A DNA stretch of 64,000 nucleotides from Corynebacterium incognita. GTDB lineage: Bacteria; Actinomycetota; Actinomycetes; Mycobacteriales; Mycobacteriaceae. Numbering within the stretch: position 1 is the stretch's first letter; every line of letters starts with the position of its first letter. The position numbers and the translations under genes are program-made. Positions 45,361-53,131 of the stretch are shown piece by piece. Location: assembly GCF_014217255.1 (NCBI RefSeq), contig NZ_CP059404.1, positions 372,001-436,000 on the forward strand, read 5' to 3'. The notes under the pieces were generated by a model that worked only from the letters and a program-made list of their open reading frames with translations, had not been told where the DNA came from and ran no database searches.

Positions 45361-46440
45361 ATGAAGAATTTCAACAAGATCTCCGGCATTATCGCCGGCG
45401 TTGCGGTTTCCGCTTTGGCCCTTACCGGCTGCGGTTCGGCAGACCAAGGCGCATCCGGTTCCAAGTCCGAAGGCGCCTCCGGCTCCGCAGCAGCCTCTGC
45501 CGATAGCTGGGAAGCACCGGAAGGTCTCAAGGGGGAAATCTCCTACTACTCTGCTAACCCGCAGGGCCTGACCGATGACCTTGTCGCAGCCTTTGAGGAC
45601 AAGACCGAGGTGAAGGTGAACGTTTTCGCGGGTTCCACCGGTGAAGTCACCGCAAAGTTGAAGGCCGAAGAGGGCAATCCACAGGCAGACGTTGTGTACC
45701 TGGCTTCCTGGACGGCAGCTACCAAGCAGGACAAGGCTGGCGTGCTCGAAGAGTTCAAGCCAGAGGGCGTGGACGCCATTCACTCGAACTGGGTATCTGA
45801 GACTGGAACGTTCAACGGCCGTGACGGCTCCGCGCTTGCTTTGGTCACCAACACCGACGTTGTTGACGAGGTTCCCGAAGACTGGGAGGACCTTACTGAC
45901 GAAAAGTACAAGGACAAGGTCATCATGCCGGACCCACGTGAGTCCGGTACCGCGGGAGATCTTGTCGCAGGCATGGTCGCCAACTTCGGCAAGGACAAGA
46001 CCTGGGAGCTGTTCGACAAGCTTTTTGACAACGGTATGACTGTACAGGGCGCCAACGGCCCAGCGCTGGACGCAGTCACTTCCGGTTCCAAGGGTGTTGT
46101 CTTTGGAGGCGTTGACTACAGCGCATACAAGGCTCAGTCCAAGGGCGAGCCGCTTGAGGTCAAGATTGCCAAGTCCGGTACGACCGTATCGCCACGGCCA
46201 GTAATGGTGCTGAAGGACTCCGACAACAAGGAAGCCGCCGAGGCCTTCGTCAATTTCATGTTCTCTGACGAGGCACAAGCAATCTCCGCAGACAACAACA
46301 TGATTCCGGCAAACGCTGAGGTTTCTCCGGCCAACGGTCCTGAGCTGAAGGACATCAAGCAGCTGTCCGAGGACTGGGATGAAATCGTCGCTAACTCCAA
46401 GGACGTCAAGGAAGAGTTCGTTAAGCGCTACCTGAAGTAG
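45361..46440 (+). CDS. ABC transporter solute-binding lipoprotein
   Basis: 359-aa family-1 type binding protein (AfuA/PotD/2-aminoethylphosphonate-binding class). Lipobox LALTGC (Cys about 24) and a Ser/Gly/Ala linker precede the binding domain: GEISYYSANPQGLTDDLVAA, FAGSTGEVTAKLKAEEGNPQ (typical S-x-x-E-x-x-A-K loop), ADVVYLAS, PDPRESGTAGDLV, and AEAFVNFMFSDEAQAISADN. These proteins bind Fe3+, thiamine, AEP or similar anions; iron-type tyrosine pairs are not obvious. ATG 45361 has AAAGGA upstream. Confidence 0.9.
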   Translation: MKNFNKISGIIAGVAVSALALTGCGSADQGASGSKSEGASGSAAASADSWEAPEGLKGEISYYSANPQGLTDDLVAAFEDKTEVKVNVFAGSTGEVTAKLKAEEGNPQADVVYLASWTAATKQDKAGVLEEFKPEGVDAIHSNWVSETGTFNGRDGSALALVTNTDVVDEVPEDWEDLTDEKYKDKVIMPDPRESGTAGDLVAGMVANFGKDKTWELFDKLFDNGMTVQGANGPALDAVTSGSKGVVFGGVDYSAYKAQSKGEPLEVKIAKSGTTVSPRPVMVLKDSDNKEAAEAFVNFMFSDEAQAISADNNMIPANAEVSPANGPELKDIKQLSEDWDEIVANSKDVKEEFVKRYLK

Positions 46441-46468
46441 TTAAGACGAAAGCCACGAAAGTTCGGAT

Positions 46469-48142
46469 ATGCGCACCACCACCTCAACCCGAATGAGTAC
46501 TTGGGCAGCTCTGCTCGTTCTCCTCATTCTCGTCGCAGCACCCCTTCTGGCTGTGCTCATCAATGCAGTGACAGGCTACCGGGGCGAGCCGTCTGCCCTT
46601 GGAAACTTGGCGGACCCGGCGATGGTGCGCATCATCGCGAATACCGTATGGCTTTCTTTTCTTGTCGTCGTCTTCACTACGCTCTTCGCCGCGCCGCTGG
46701 CTTTTCTGCGCAGCTGGACTCAATTCTCCAAAATTGAATGGCTAGAACTACTGATTATGGTTCCATTCATGACACCACCTTTTGCGGTCGCGATGGCATG
46801 GATGGATTTCACCCGAGTTCGTGGCTTGACCTATATGCTGTTGGGGCCCGCCGCCGGTGAGGTTGTACACGACTTCATTTATTCTGTATGGGGAATGGCC
46901 TTCGTCATGGCGGCAGAACTATTCCCCTTCCTCTACTTGATAATGCGAAACAGCCTTCGCTCTATTCCCGCGTCGCTTATTGAAATGGCAGAGGTGTCCG
47001 GAGCCTCCAAGCTGAGGATCTTGGTAAAGGTCATCCTCCCGATGGTTGTTGGCCCCTATTCCTTGGGCGCACTCATCGTTTTCATCAAAGCCGCAGGCGA
47101 GTTCGGCACCCCAATCACGCTGGGAAATGCGATTGGTTACCAAGTCCTTGTGTCTTCAATCTATGAGGACGTCACCATCGCCCCGCTCAACTTCTCTGAA
47201 GCCGCAGCCTCCTCCAGTGTCCTTTTCACCTTGGGTGTAACGGCATGGGCATTTCAACAGTGGGTGTCCCGTAAAGACTTAACCAGTGGCGGACGGCTAT
47301 CCCGGCCAATCCACCTGCGGTTGCGAGGATTGCAGGCACTCTGCGGGTGGCTCACCATCGCTACTATCACCGCATTATCTGTGTTCATTCCATATATCTC
47401 CATCACGCTGTCAGCGATGACCATCCTGCGGTCCAAACCACCTAGCCCCTATAACCTCACCTTTGACTATTTCGGCAAGGTACTGTCCCACCCAATTGCA
47501 AGGGATGCTTTGACGACGTCGGCGATTCTGGGCGCGTTAGCCGCAACATGCACCGCATTTCTAGCCGTCGTCATCACTCTTTCCTCGTTCAAACGCCGCT
47601 CCCCGAGTGCGCGAGTGACTGACTTCCTTTCGGTCGCACCGGACACAGTTCCCGGCATTGTGTTGGCCATCGGTTTCATCCTGCTGTGGAACAACCCTGA
47701 TCTCCCCTGGTCGCCCTACGGCACCTATTTCATTTTGTTGTTGGCCTACACGACCCTTTTCTTGCCCACTGCGATCCAAAATGTGAAAACCTCCGCCGCA
47801 GCCATCCCCAATTCACTTCGCGACGCCGGCGCGGTCTCTGGAGCCACTACGTGGCACATTCTCTGGCGTATCACGCTTCCGCTTATGGCACCGGGAATCT
47901 TCGCTGGTTGGCTCCTCGCTTTCCTTGTCGGCATCCGAGAACTCGTGATGTCATCTTTGGTCCGGCCCACCAACATCAATCTCATGTCGCCGTGGATCAT
48001 GAATGCCTTTGAGCAAGGTGACAGGGCCGAGGCGATGGCCATGACACTCATCGGAGTCGGCAGCTCCACCATCGTGATGGTCGCGCTACTGGCGTGGCAA
48101 GCACACCGCAACCACCGTCTATCCGCACTCACTAGCGCCTAA
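46469..48142 (+). CDS. ABC transporter permease, two fused transmembrane modules
   Basis: 557-aa permease of the FbpB/ThiP type: two binding-protein-dependent transport domains in one chain, 12 hydrophobic helices. Each half has an EAA loop: EMAEVSGASKLRILVKVILP at about residue 175 and DAGAVSGATTWHILWRITLP at about residue 453. A single chain therefore supplies both transmembrane domains and one ATPase gene suffices as a homodimer. It follows the lipoprotein gene by 28 nt. Confidence 0.92.
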   Translation: MRTTTSTRMSTWAALLVLLILVAAPLLAVLINAVTGYRGEPSALGNLADPAMVRIIANTVWLSFLVVVFTTLFAAPLAFLRSWTQFSKIEWLELLIMVPFMTPPFAVAMAWMDFTRVRGLTYMLLGPAAGEVVHDFIYSVWGMAFVMAAELFPFLYLIMRNSLRSIPASLIEMAEVSGASKLRILVKVILPMVVGPYSLGALIVFIKAAGEFGTPITLGNAIGYQVLVSSIYEDVTIAPLNFSEAAASSSVLFTLGVTAWAFQQWVSRKDLTSGGRLSRPIHLRLRGLQALCGWLTIATITALSVFIPYISITLSAMTILRSKPPSPYNLTFDYFGKVLSHPIARDALTTSAILGALAATCTAFLAVVITLSSFKRRSPSARVTDFLSVAPDTVPGIVLAIGFILLWNNPDLPWSPYGTYFILLLAYTTLFLPTAIQNVKTSAAAIPNSLRDAGAVSGATTWHILWRITLPLMAPGIFAGWLLAFLVGIRELVMSSLVRPTNINLMSPWIMNAFEQGDRAEAMAMTLIGVGSSTIVMVALLAWQAHRNHRLSALTSA

Positions 48143-48168
48143 GAATTCTAGCAAAAGAGCACAGCACC

Positions 48169-48798
48169 ATGACCATCTTGATACTCTCCGACCTGCATCT
48201 TGGCCTTCCGAAAGCACCTGGTCATGACTGGATGTTAGAGACAATGCACCGCGCAGCCAAGCAAGGATGCACGGGGCTCATCTTTGCCGGCGACGTTATT
48301 GACCGGCGGTGTATTTCGGAAACGACTTATGGTCAATTTGCTGACCTCAACGCTGTAGCTGTGCAGCTTTTCCAGCAGTGTCTGTTCGTCCCCGGCAATC
48401 ATGATGCCCACGTGGAACTAAGTCTTCCCGCGGAATTCATCGTCGCTCCTGACGAGTTCATATCGCTAGATTTCCCTGACGGCACGCGCGTCCACACCGT
48501 TGGTGTGTCCTCCGATCCAGATCCGCGCGACGTCTCCGACCGCATGCCCTCCCCTTCGCCGAACGCGCCGGCAAACTTGGGAATCCTCCATACTTCGCTC
48601 AATGGCAGTTACAGCAAATCGGAATGTCTGCCCATTTCACTGGAAACACTCAACAGCAGCGGTTACGACGCCTGGGCATTAGGGCATGTCCACCAACCCA
48701 TAATCGAAAGTACCCACCCACCGGTGCGTTGGGTTGGAATGGGAAATGCCCTCGTATTCGACCCCGAAACAAAGCTTCTTCAGTCACTCGACCAGTGA
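48169..48798 (+). CDS. Calcineurin-like metallophosphoesterase
   Basis: 209-aa cytosolic metallophosphoesterase with every metal motif: D8-x-H10 (ILSDLHLG), GDVID (Asp42), GNHD (Asn77-His78), His141 in LHTSLNG and GHVH (His173, His175). It resembles small SbcD/YfcE-type phosphodiesterases but lacks SbcD extensions. As last gene of the ABC operon, 27 nt after the permease, it is placed to cleave a phosphate ester after import; this is inference. No signal peptide. Confidence 0.9.
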   Translation: MTILILSDLHLGLPKAPGHDWMLETMHRAAKQGCTGLIFAGDVIDRRCISETTYGQFADLNAVAVQLFQQCLFVPGNHDAHVELSLPAEFIVAPDEFISLDFPDGTRVHTVGVSSDPDPRDVSDRMPSPSPNAPANLGILHTSLNGSYSKSECLPISLETLNSSGYDAWALGHVHQPIIESTHPPVRWVGMGNALVFDPETKLLQSLDQ

Positions 48799-48815
48799 GG
48801 ATTGACGGCCCACTT

Positions 48816-49178
48816 TCACTTTTCTCCCCAAGGATCGCCGCCGACTTCTAAGTCTTCGCCGAACATACTGAAATACTCCACCCCTTTGTAACCACGAATG
48901 ACTTCCCGAATCGCCGCATATGCCTTCATGCTCAGCGTTTCGAGGTCAGGGGCAACCTCCGTGGAAAGAGCGAAACGGAGCTCAACCAAAGAAAGCGCGT
49001 GGTCACTGTTATCAATCTTCCCGCCCCACAGCAGCTTCCAATGAGAGATGACTTCAAACTCATCCTTGACCAATGCGGTGGTCGTGATGACAGGAACCGT
49101 TGCGAGCGGCTCGCGCGAGGCGAAGGAGTCCCAAAACTCGACCGCGATCTTCTGCGTTACTTCAGGTGGCGCATAAAT
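48816..49178 (-). CDS. Hypothetical protein with uncertain start (possible AUU or 5' truncation)
   Basis: The frame is open from 49193 down to the stop at 48816 and reads like a real protein (YAPPEVTQKIAVEFWDSFAS, VPVITTTALVKDEFEVISHW, LETLSMKAYAAIREVIRGY), but the only standard start codon is a TTG at 49073, in the middle of apparently continuous sequence. A GAGGAA purine stretch precedes an ATT codon at 49178 by 6 nt, which may be a rare AUU start; otherwise the gene lost its 5' end. No family recognised. It lies between the ABC operon and xylB, convergent with the former. Confidence 0.45.
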   Translation of the reverse strand: MYAPPEVTQKIAVEFWDSFASREPLATVPVITTTALVKDEFEVISHWKLLWGGKIDNSDHALSLVELRFALSTEVAPDLETLSMKAYAAIREVIRGYKGVEYFSMFGEDLEVGGDPWGEK

Positions 49179-49229
49179 GCAGAGTTCCTCGCGTTAAGCA
49201 GGGGCGTCGGCATAATGGAATTCCTCTTT

Positions 49230-50609
49230 CTAGAAGTCGGTAGTTTTATCGCGCAACGCTGCGTATTCCTCCATGACTTCGGGGCGATGCTCGGCGCGGT
49301 ACGTCTCGGAGGCGAAAGCCTCCCAGTGTGGCGGGGTGGCTTCGCCGCTTAAGACCCAAGCGGCCTGGCGGGCGGCGCCGAGGGCCACGTATTCGGAGGC
49401 GGCAGGGACGATGACGTCCACGCCGAAGATGGTGGGCGCGATGGCACGCATCGCTTCGCTGCGGGCGCCACCGCCAATGAGCAGGATGCGGTTCGCGGAC
49501 TCCCCCGTAGCGGCGGTCAGCGCGGAGACCGCATCCGCCATGGAGCACAGCAAGCCTTCGAAGACGGCGCGGGCAATGTCCTCGCGGGAGGTGGTCGTGC
49601 GCAGACCGGCGAAAATGCCCGTCGCGTGCGGGCGGTTCGGGGTACGCTCGCCGTCGAAGTACGGCAGGAGGCGCACGCCGTGTGCCCCCGGCTCGCCGGC
49701 CAGCGCGAGGTCGGACAATCCTTGGTGATCCACCCCCAACATGCGGGCGGCAAAGTCCACAACCCGCGCGCCGTTCAGCGTGCACGCCAATGGCAAGTAG
49801 CGCCCGGTGGCGTCGCTGAAGCCGTTCACCAGCCCGGTGCCGTCATGGATCGCATGGTCGGTCACGGTGCTCGCCACCCCGGAGGTGCCGAGCGAGACCG
49901 CGACGTCACCAGGCGCTAATTCCAGGCCGAGGGCGGCGGCCATATTGTCACCTGTACCCGGGGCAATAACAGCACCGTGCGCCGTGTAACCAGCAATGTC
50001 GGTGGGGCCAAGAAGGCGCGGCAACGCGACCTCGTGACCGAGGTACTGCGCGGCCAAGTCGGGGCGCAGGGCGCGCGCGGACGGCGAGTAGTAGCCGGTG
50101 CCAGACGCGTCGCCGTGGTCGGTGGTGAGCTCCTTCCGGCCGCCAAGGTGCCAGGTGAGGTAGTCGTGCGGCAGCGCCACCGCGGCGGTCCGCGCGGCGT
50201 TGTCGGGCTCGTTGTCCTTCATCCACCGCAGCTTGGTGCCGGTAATGGAGGCGACCATGACGCTCCCGGTCAGCTCAGCGGCCGCCTGGTCACCGCCGAG
50301 CTCCTCGTTGAGCGTCACGGCCTGCGCAGCGGAGGAGGTGTCATTCCACAGCATGGCGTCGCGCACCACCTGGCCATCGCTGTCCAGCGCCACCATGCCG
50401 TGTTGCTGGCCACCGACCGCAACGGCGTCGGCCTGCTCGATAAGTCCGACGGTAACCTCCTCCATCGCTGAGATCCACCGAGTCGGATCTACTTGAGTGC
50501 CCGTGGGGTGAGCCACGCGTTGTTCCTTGAGGACCGTGCCCGTCGCGGCGTCGACAAGCACGGCCTTGCAGGACTGGGTGGAGGAGTCAATTCCCAAAAC
50601 TTTTGCCAT
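49230..50609 (-). CDS. xylB: Xylulokinase
   Basis: 459-aa FGGY-family kinase phosphorylating D-xylulose to xylulose 5-phosphate. LGIDSSTQSCKAVLVDAATG begins the actin-like fold; GGQQHGMVALDSDG, the catalytic Asp segment around GTGDNMAAALG, and the FGGY signature region LLIGGGARSEAMRAI are visible. D-arabitol dehydrogenation by MtlD (53132) yields xylulose, which this enzyme traps, so the genes form one pathway. An AAGGAA ribosome-binding site precedes the ATG. It lies 79 bp after the DeoR regulator gene, likely in one transcript. Confidence 0.92.
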   Translation of the reverse strand: MAKVLGIDSSTQSCKAVLVDAATGTVLKEQRVAHPTGTQVDPTRWISAMEEVTVGLIEQADAVAVGGQQHGMVALDSDGQVVRDAMLWNDTSSAAQAVTLNEELGGDQAAAELTGSVMVASITGTKLRWMKDNEPDNAARTAAVALPHDYLTWHLGGRKELTTDHGDASGTGYYSPSARALRPDLAAQYLGHEVALPRLLGPTDIAGYTAHGAVIAPGTGDNMAAALGLELAPGDVAVSLGTSGVASTVTDHAIHDGTGLVNGFSDATGRYLPLACTLNGARVVDFAARMLGVDHQGLSDLALAGEPGAHGVRLLPYFDGERTPNRPHATGIFAGLRTTTSREDIARAVFEGLLCSMADAVSALTAATGESANRILLIGGGARSEAMRAIAPTIFGVDVIVPAASEYVALGAARQAAWVLSGEATPPHWEAFASETYRAEHRPEVMEEYAALRDKTTDF

Positions 50610-50688
50610 GAGGGATTCCTTTTGTCAGGTTGTATGCGTTAACTGAGCGTGCGAATAAAAGGGGCGCGGGAAACAGGGCGTGTGTCAC

Positions 50689-51522
50689 TCACAGTAGCTT
50701 GCTGGCGCTCGGCGCCGTGGGTGTGGGCGGCGGGGTGTCCACGAGGTGCACGGTGGCACCGGAGTATTCGAGCATGTCGCGTTGTTCAGCGCTGAGATTG
50801 CTGTCTACCACTATGTCGCGGAATTCTGCGAGGCCGGCGACGAAGTGCATGCCCAGGTTGTCGAATTTGGAGCTGTCGCTGACCAGGATCTTGTGCGCGC
50901 CGACGCCGCACAGGGCGCGTTTGGTGGACGCGGCGTCTTCGTCCGGGTGATAGAGGCCGTCACGGGCGATGCACGTGGTGGACACGATGGAATAGGTGGC
51001 GCTCAGGTTGGCCATCGCCGCGTTCGTCGACGCCCCGAGGAAGGAATCGGTAGCGGATACGTACCGCCCGCCGATACCGGTGAGCGAAACCGAGGGGTAC
51101 TGCTCTCCTATTGTGCGCATGAGGTCGAGCGAGTGGGTGATAATGCCGGCGGGCTCGGTGTCCATGACCAAGGGAAGAAGAGTGGCGACGGTCGTGGAAT
51201 CGTCCAGCGCGATGATGCTGCCGGGTTCGATGAGCTTGACGACGACCTGGGCCAGCGCCTCCTTGACGTGGGTATTGGTGGCCCGGCGGAGCGTGACGTC
51301 GCGCTCGACGATGTCGGTGGCCACCCGGCGCGCGCCGCCGCGAATCTTGACCAATTTTCCGGCCTTATCGAGCGCCTCCAGGTCACGGTGAATGGTCATG
51401 ACACTGACGCCGAAGCGCTGCACGAGGTCATCGATACTCACGCGGTCGTGGTACTGCACTAGGGAAAGGATCTCTGTGCGGCGCTGGGCCGGACGCAGTT
51501 GCGTGGCGGGTTCTTCTGACAC
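50689..51522 (-). CDS. atlR: DeoR-family regulator of pentitol catabolism (AtlR-like)
   Basis: 277-aa repressor. N-terminal helix-turn-helix (AQRRTEILSLVQYHDRVSID, then FGVSVMTIHRDLEALDKAG) and a DeoR C-terminal sugar-phosphate isomerase-like sensor (IALDDSTTVATLLPLV, LTGIGGRYVSATDSFLG, VSDSSKFD). In C. glutamicum AtlR represses xylB-rbtT-mtlD and is relieved by D-arabitol; the same gene set here supports the name. GTG 51522 follows an AGGGG purine stretch; alternatives upstream (51570) lie inside the promoter region. An inverted repeat at 51569-51583 may be its operator. Confidence 0.85.
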   Translation of the reverse strand: MSEEPATQLRPAQRRTEILSLVQYHDRVSIDDLVQRFGVSVMTIHRDLEALDKAGKLVKIRGGARRVATDIVERDVTLRRATNTHVKEALAQVVVKLIEPGSIIALDDSTTVATLLPLVMDTEPAGIITHSLDLMRTIGEQYPSVSLTGIGGRYVSATDSFLGASTNAAMANLSATYSIVSTTCIARDGLYHPDEDAASTKRALCGVGAHKILVSDSSKFDNLGMHFVAGLAEFRDIVVDSNLSAEQRDMLEYSGATVHLVDTPPPTPTAPSASKLL

Positions 51523-51568
51523 GCGGCACCCCTGTTTCTTCACATCGAGGTTGATATATCTTCCCATC

Positions 51569-51583
51569 AAGTATCACATACTT
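51569..51583. promoter_or_regulatory. Inverted repeat, candidate AtlR operator
   Basis: AAGTAT CAC ATACTT, a perfect 6-bp inverted repeat with 3-nt centre, 47 bp upstream of the atlR start and overlapping a GATACT -10-like hexamer on the minus strand. Fits autoregulation by a DeoR repressor. Confidence 0.45.
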
Positions 51584-51694
51584 CCCAATTAAAGGGGCAA
51601 TTTCGGGAACTTTCTCACATAAACTTCACACCCCAATGTTAAGAGTGTTAGATTTTGAAGCATAGTTCACAAACTGTGTTTTCTTCGCCGAACA

Positions 51695-51708
51695 CCACGC
51701 TAGCGTGG
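51695..51708. promoter_or_regulatory. 14-bp palindrome upstream of rbtT
   Basis: CCACGCTAGCGTGG is a perfect palindrome located 39 bp before the rbtT ATG and about 35 bp after the predicted start from a TAGATT -10 (51649-51654). A CACA-AAC-TGTG repeat lies just upstream (about 51669-51679). Either could bind AtlR or another regulator. Confidence 0.4.
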
Positions 51709-51746
51709 CCGCCGCGATCACTTATGGATTAGAAATGGAGCACCCC

Positions 51747-53093
51747 ATGGCGGATAACTCCCTCGCCGACCGTCTCGGGCTTCCACGCCCACTCATCTGG
51801 GGTTTCATCGGCCTCGCCATCTTCATGATCGGCGACGGCGTGGAAACCAACATCCTCGAGCCCTTCCTCTCCGGAGAACACGGCTTCTCCGTTTCCCGTG
51901 CGGGAACGCTGGTGACTGTGTACGGCATCGCCGTTGCCATCGCCGCGTTCTTCGCCGCCGCCCTCTCGGATCTATGGGGCCCACGCAAGGTCATGATGCT
52001 CGGCGCCGGCATCTGGGTGGTCTTCGAGCTCCTCTTCCTCCTCGTGGCTCTCACCGCCTCCAACAACGCGCTCATCTTCTTGTCCTACGGACTGCGCGGA
52101 TTCGGATACCCACTCTTCGCCTATGGCTTCTTGGTGTGGATCACCGCGGTCTCCCCCGCTAACAAGCTGGGCACGGGCACTGGTTGGTTCTACGTCGCCT
52201 TCTCCGCGGGCCTTCCCACCCTGGGCGCACTGACCGCGACGATCACCATCTCGCTGTTCGACCTCTCCTTCTACCAGACCCTGTGGGTGTCTCTGGTCCT
52301 GGTGATCATCGGCGCCGCCTGCGCCCTCATCGGCGTGAAGGAGCGCATCGGCCGTAAGCCCCTCGTGGAAGACGCCGATGACGTCGCCGCCACCCTGGGC
52401 GCCTCGTTCAAGATGCTCGCGCACGACCGCCGTGCCCGCTTCGTGGCCTATATCCGCACCATCAACTCCATTCCTACCTACGCCATGGCGGTGTTCTTCC
52501 CCGCCTACTTCCGCGAAGTACTCAACTGGCCGCTGTCCTGGTTCCTCATCCTCACCACCACTATCTACGCGGTGAACCTGCCGTTCAACCCGATGTACGG
52601 TCGCGTGGGTGATCGCCACGGATGGGCAAAGACCTGCTTCTGGGCCGGCTCAGTGGCCTGCGCGGTAACGCTGTCCCTGGTGTACTTCGTCCCCATGCTC
52701 TCGGAGTCCCTGGATCTCCCGGACAAGGTGGGCTTTGGTCTCACGCTTGTCGCCGGCGCTCTCTTTGGCGTCTCCCTCGCGGGCTTTGTGCCGCTTTCCC
52801 CACTCTCCGTCTCACTCAACCCGGCGCGCCCCGGCGCGGCCATGGCCGCGTACAACCTAGGCGTCGGCGGTGCCGTGGCGGCCGGTCCGCTGCTCGTGGC
52901 CATCTTCTACCCGCTGGTTGGCTCTACCGGACTCATCGCCATCTTCGTGGCACTTTACCTTCTTTCTGGCGTCATGGCCCTGCAGCTCAAGGGCACCCAG
53001 CCCGGCTTTGACGGTGTCCCCGCCGTAGACGACGACACCTCGTTTGAAGAGCTAGACGCCGCTGATCTCACCCCCGATTCCGCACATCGTTAG
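51747..53093 (+). CDS. rbtT: MFS polyol transporter (RbtT-like)
   Basis: 448-aa 12-helix transporter. Features include MIGDGVETNILEPFLSGEHG in helix 1, a motif-A-like ALSDLWGPRKVMMLGAG between helices 2 and 3, LRGFGYPLFAYGFLVWI, and a repeat of motif A in YGRVGDRHGWAK. It matches the ribitol/arabitol permease type seen with xylB and mtlD. The ATG at 51747 has GGAG 6 nt upstream; an earlier in-frame ATG at 51735 overlaps that site. A polar acidic C-terminal tail (DDDTSFEELDAADL) is cytosolic. mtlD follows 38 bp later. Confidence 0.88.
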   Translation: MADNSLADRLGLPRPLIWGFIGLAIFMIGDGVETNILEPFLSGEHGFSVSRAGTLVTVYGIAVAIAAFFAAALSDLWGPRKVMMLGAGIWVVFELLFLLVALTASNNALIFLSYGLRGFGYPLFAYGFLVWITAVSPANKLGTGTGWFYVAFSAGLPTLGALTATITISLFDLSFYQTLWVSLVLVIIGAACALIGVKERIGRKPLVEDADDVAATLGASFKMLAHDRRARFVAYIRTINSIPTYAMAVFFPAYFREVLNWPLSWFLILTTTIYAVNLPFNPMYGRVGDRHGWAKTCFWAGSVACAVTLSLVYFVPMLSESLDLPDKVGFGLTLVAGALFGVSLAGFVPLSPLSVSLNPARPGAAMAAYNLGVGGAVAAGPLLVAIFYPLVGSTGLIAIFVALYLLSGVMALQLKGTQPGFDGVPAVDDDTSFEELDAADLTPDSAHR

Positions 53094-53131
53094 TCCTACT
53101 CATCCCTCCCACTGATACAAGGAGAAACACC

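Noticed and set aside
45199..46278. 359-aa minus-strand frame with Leu/Val-rich sequence
   Set aside because: Antisense of the solute-binding lipoprotein gene, which has a lipobox and ribosome-binding site.
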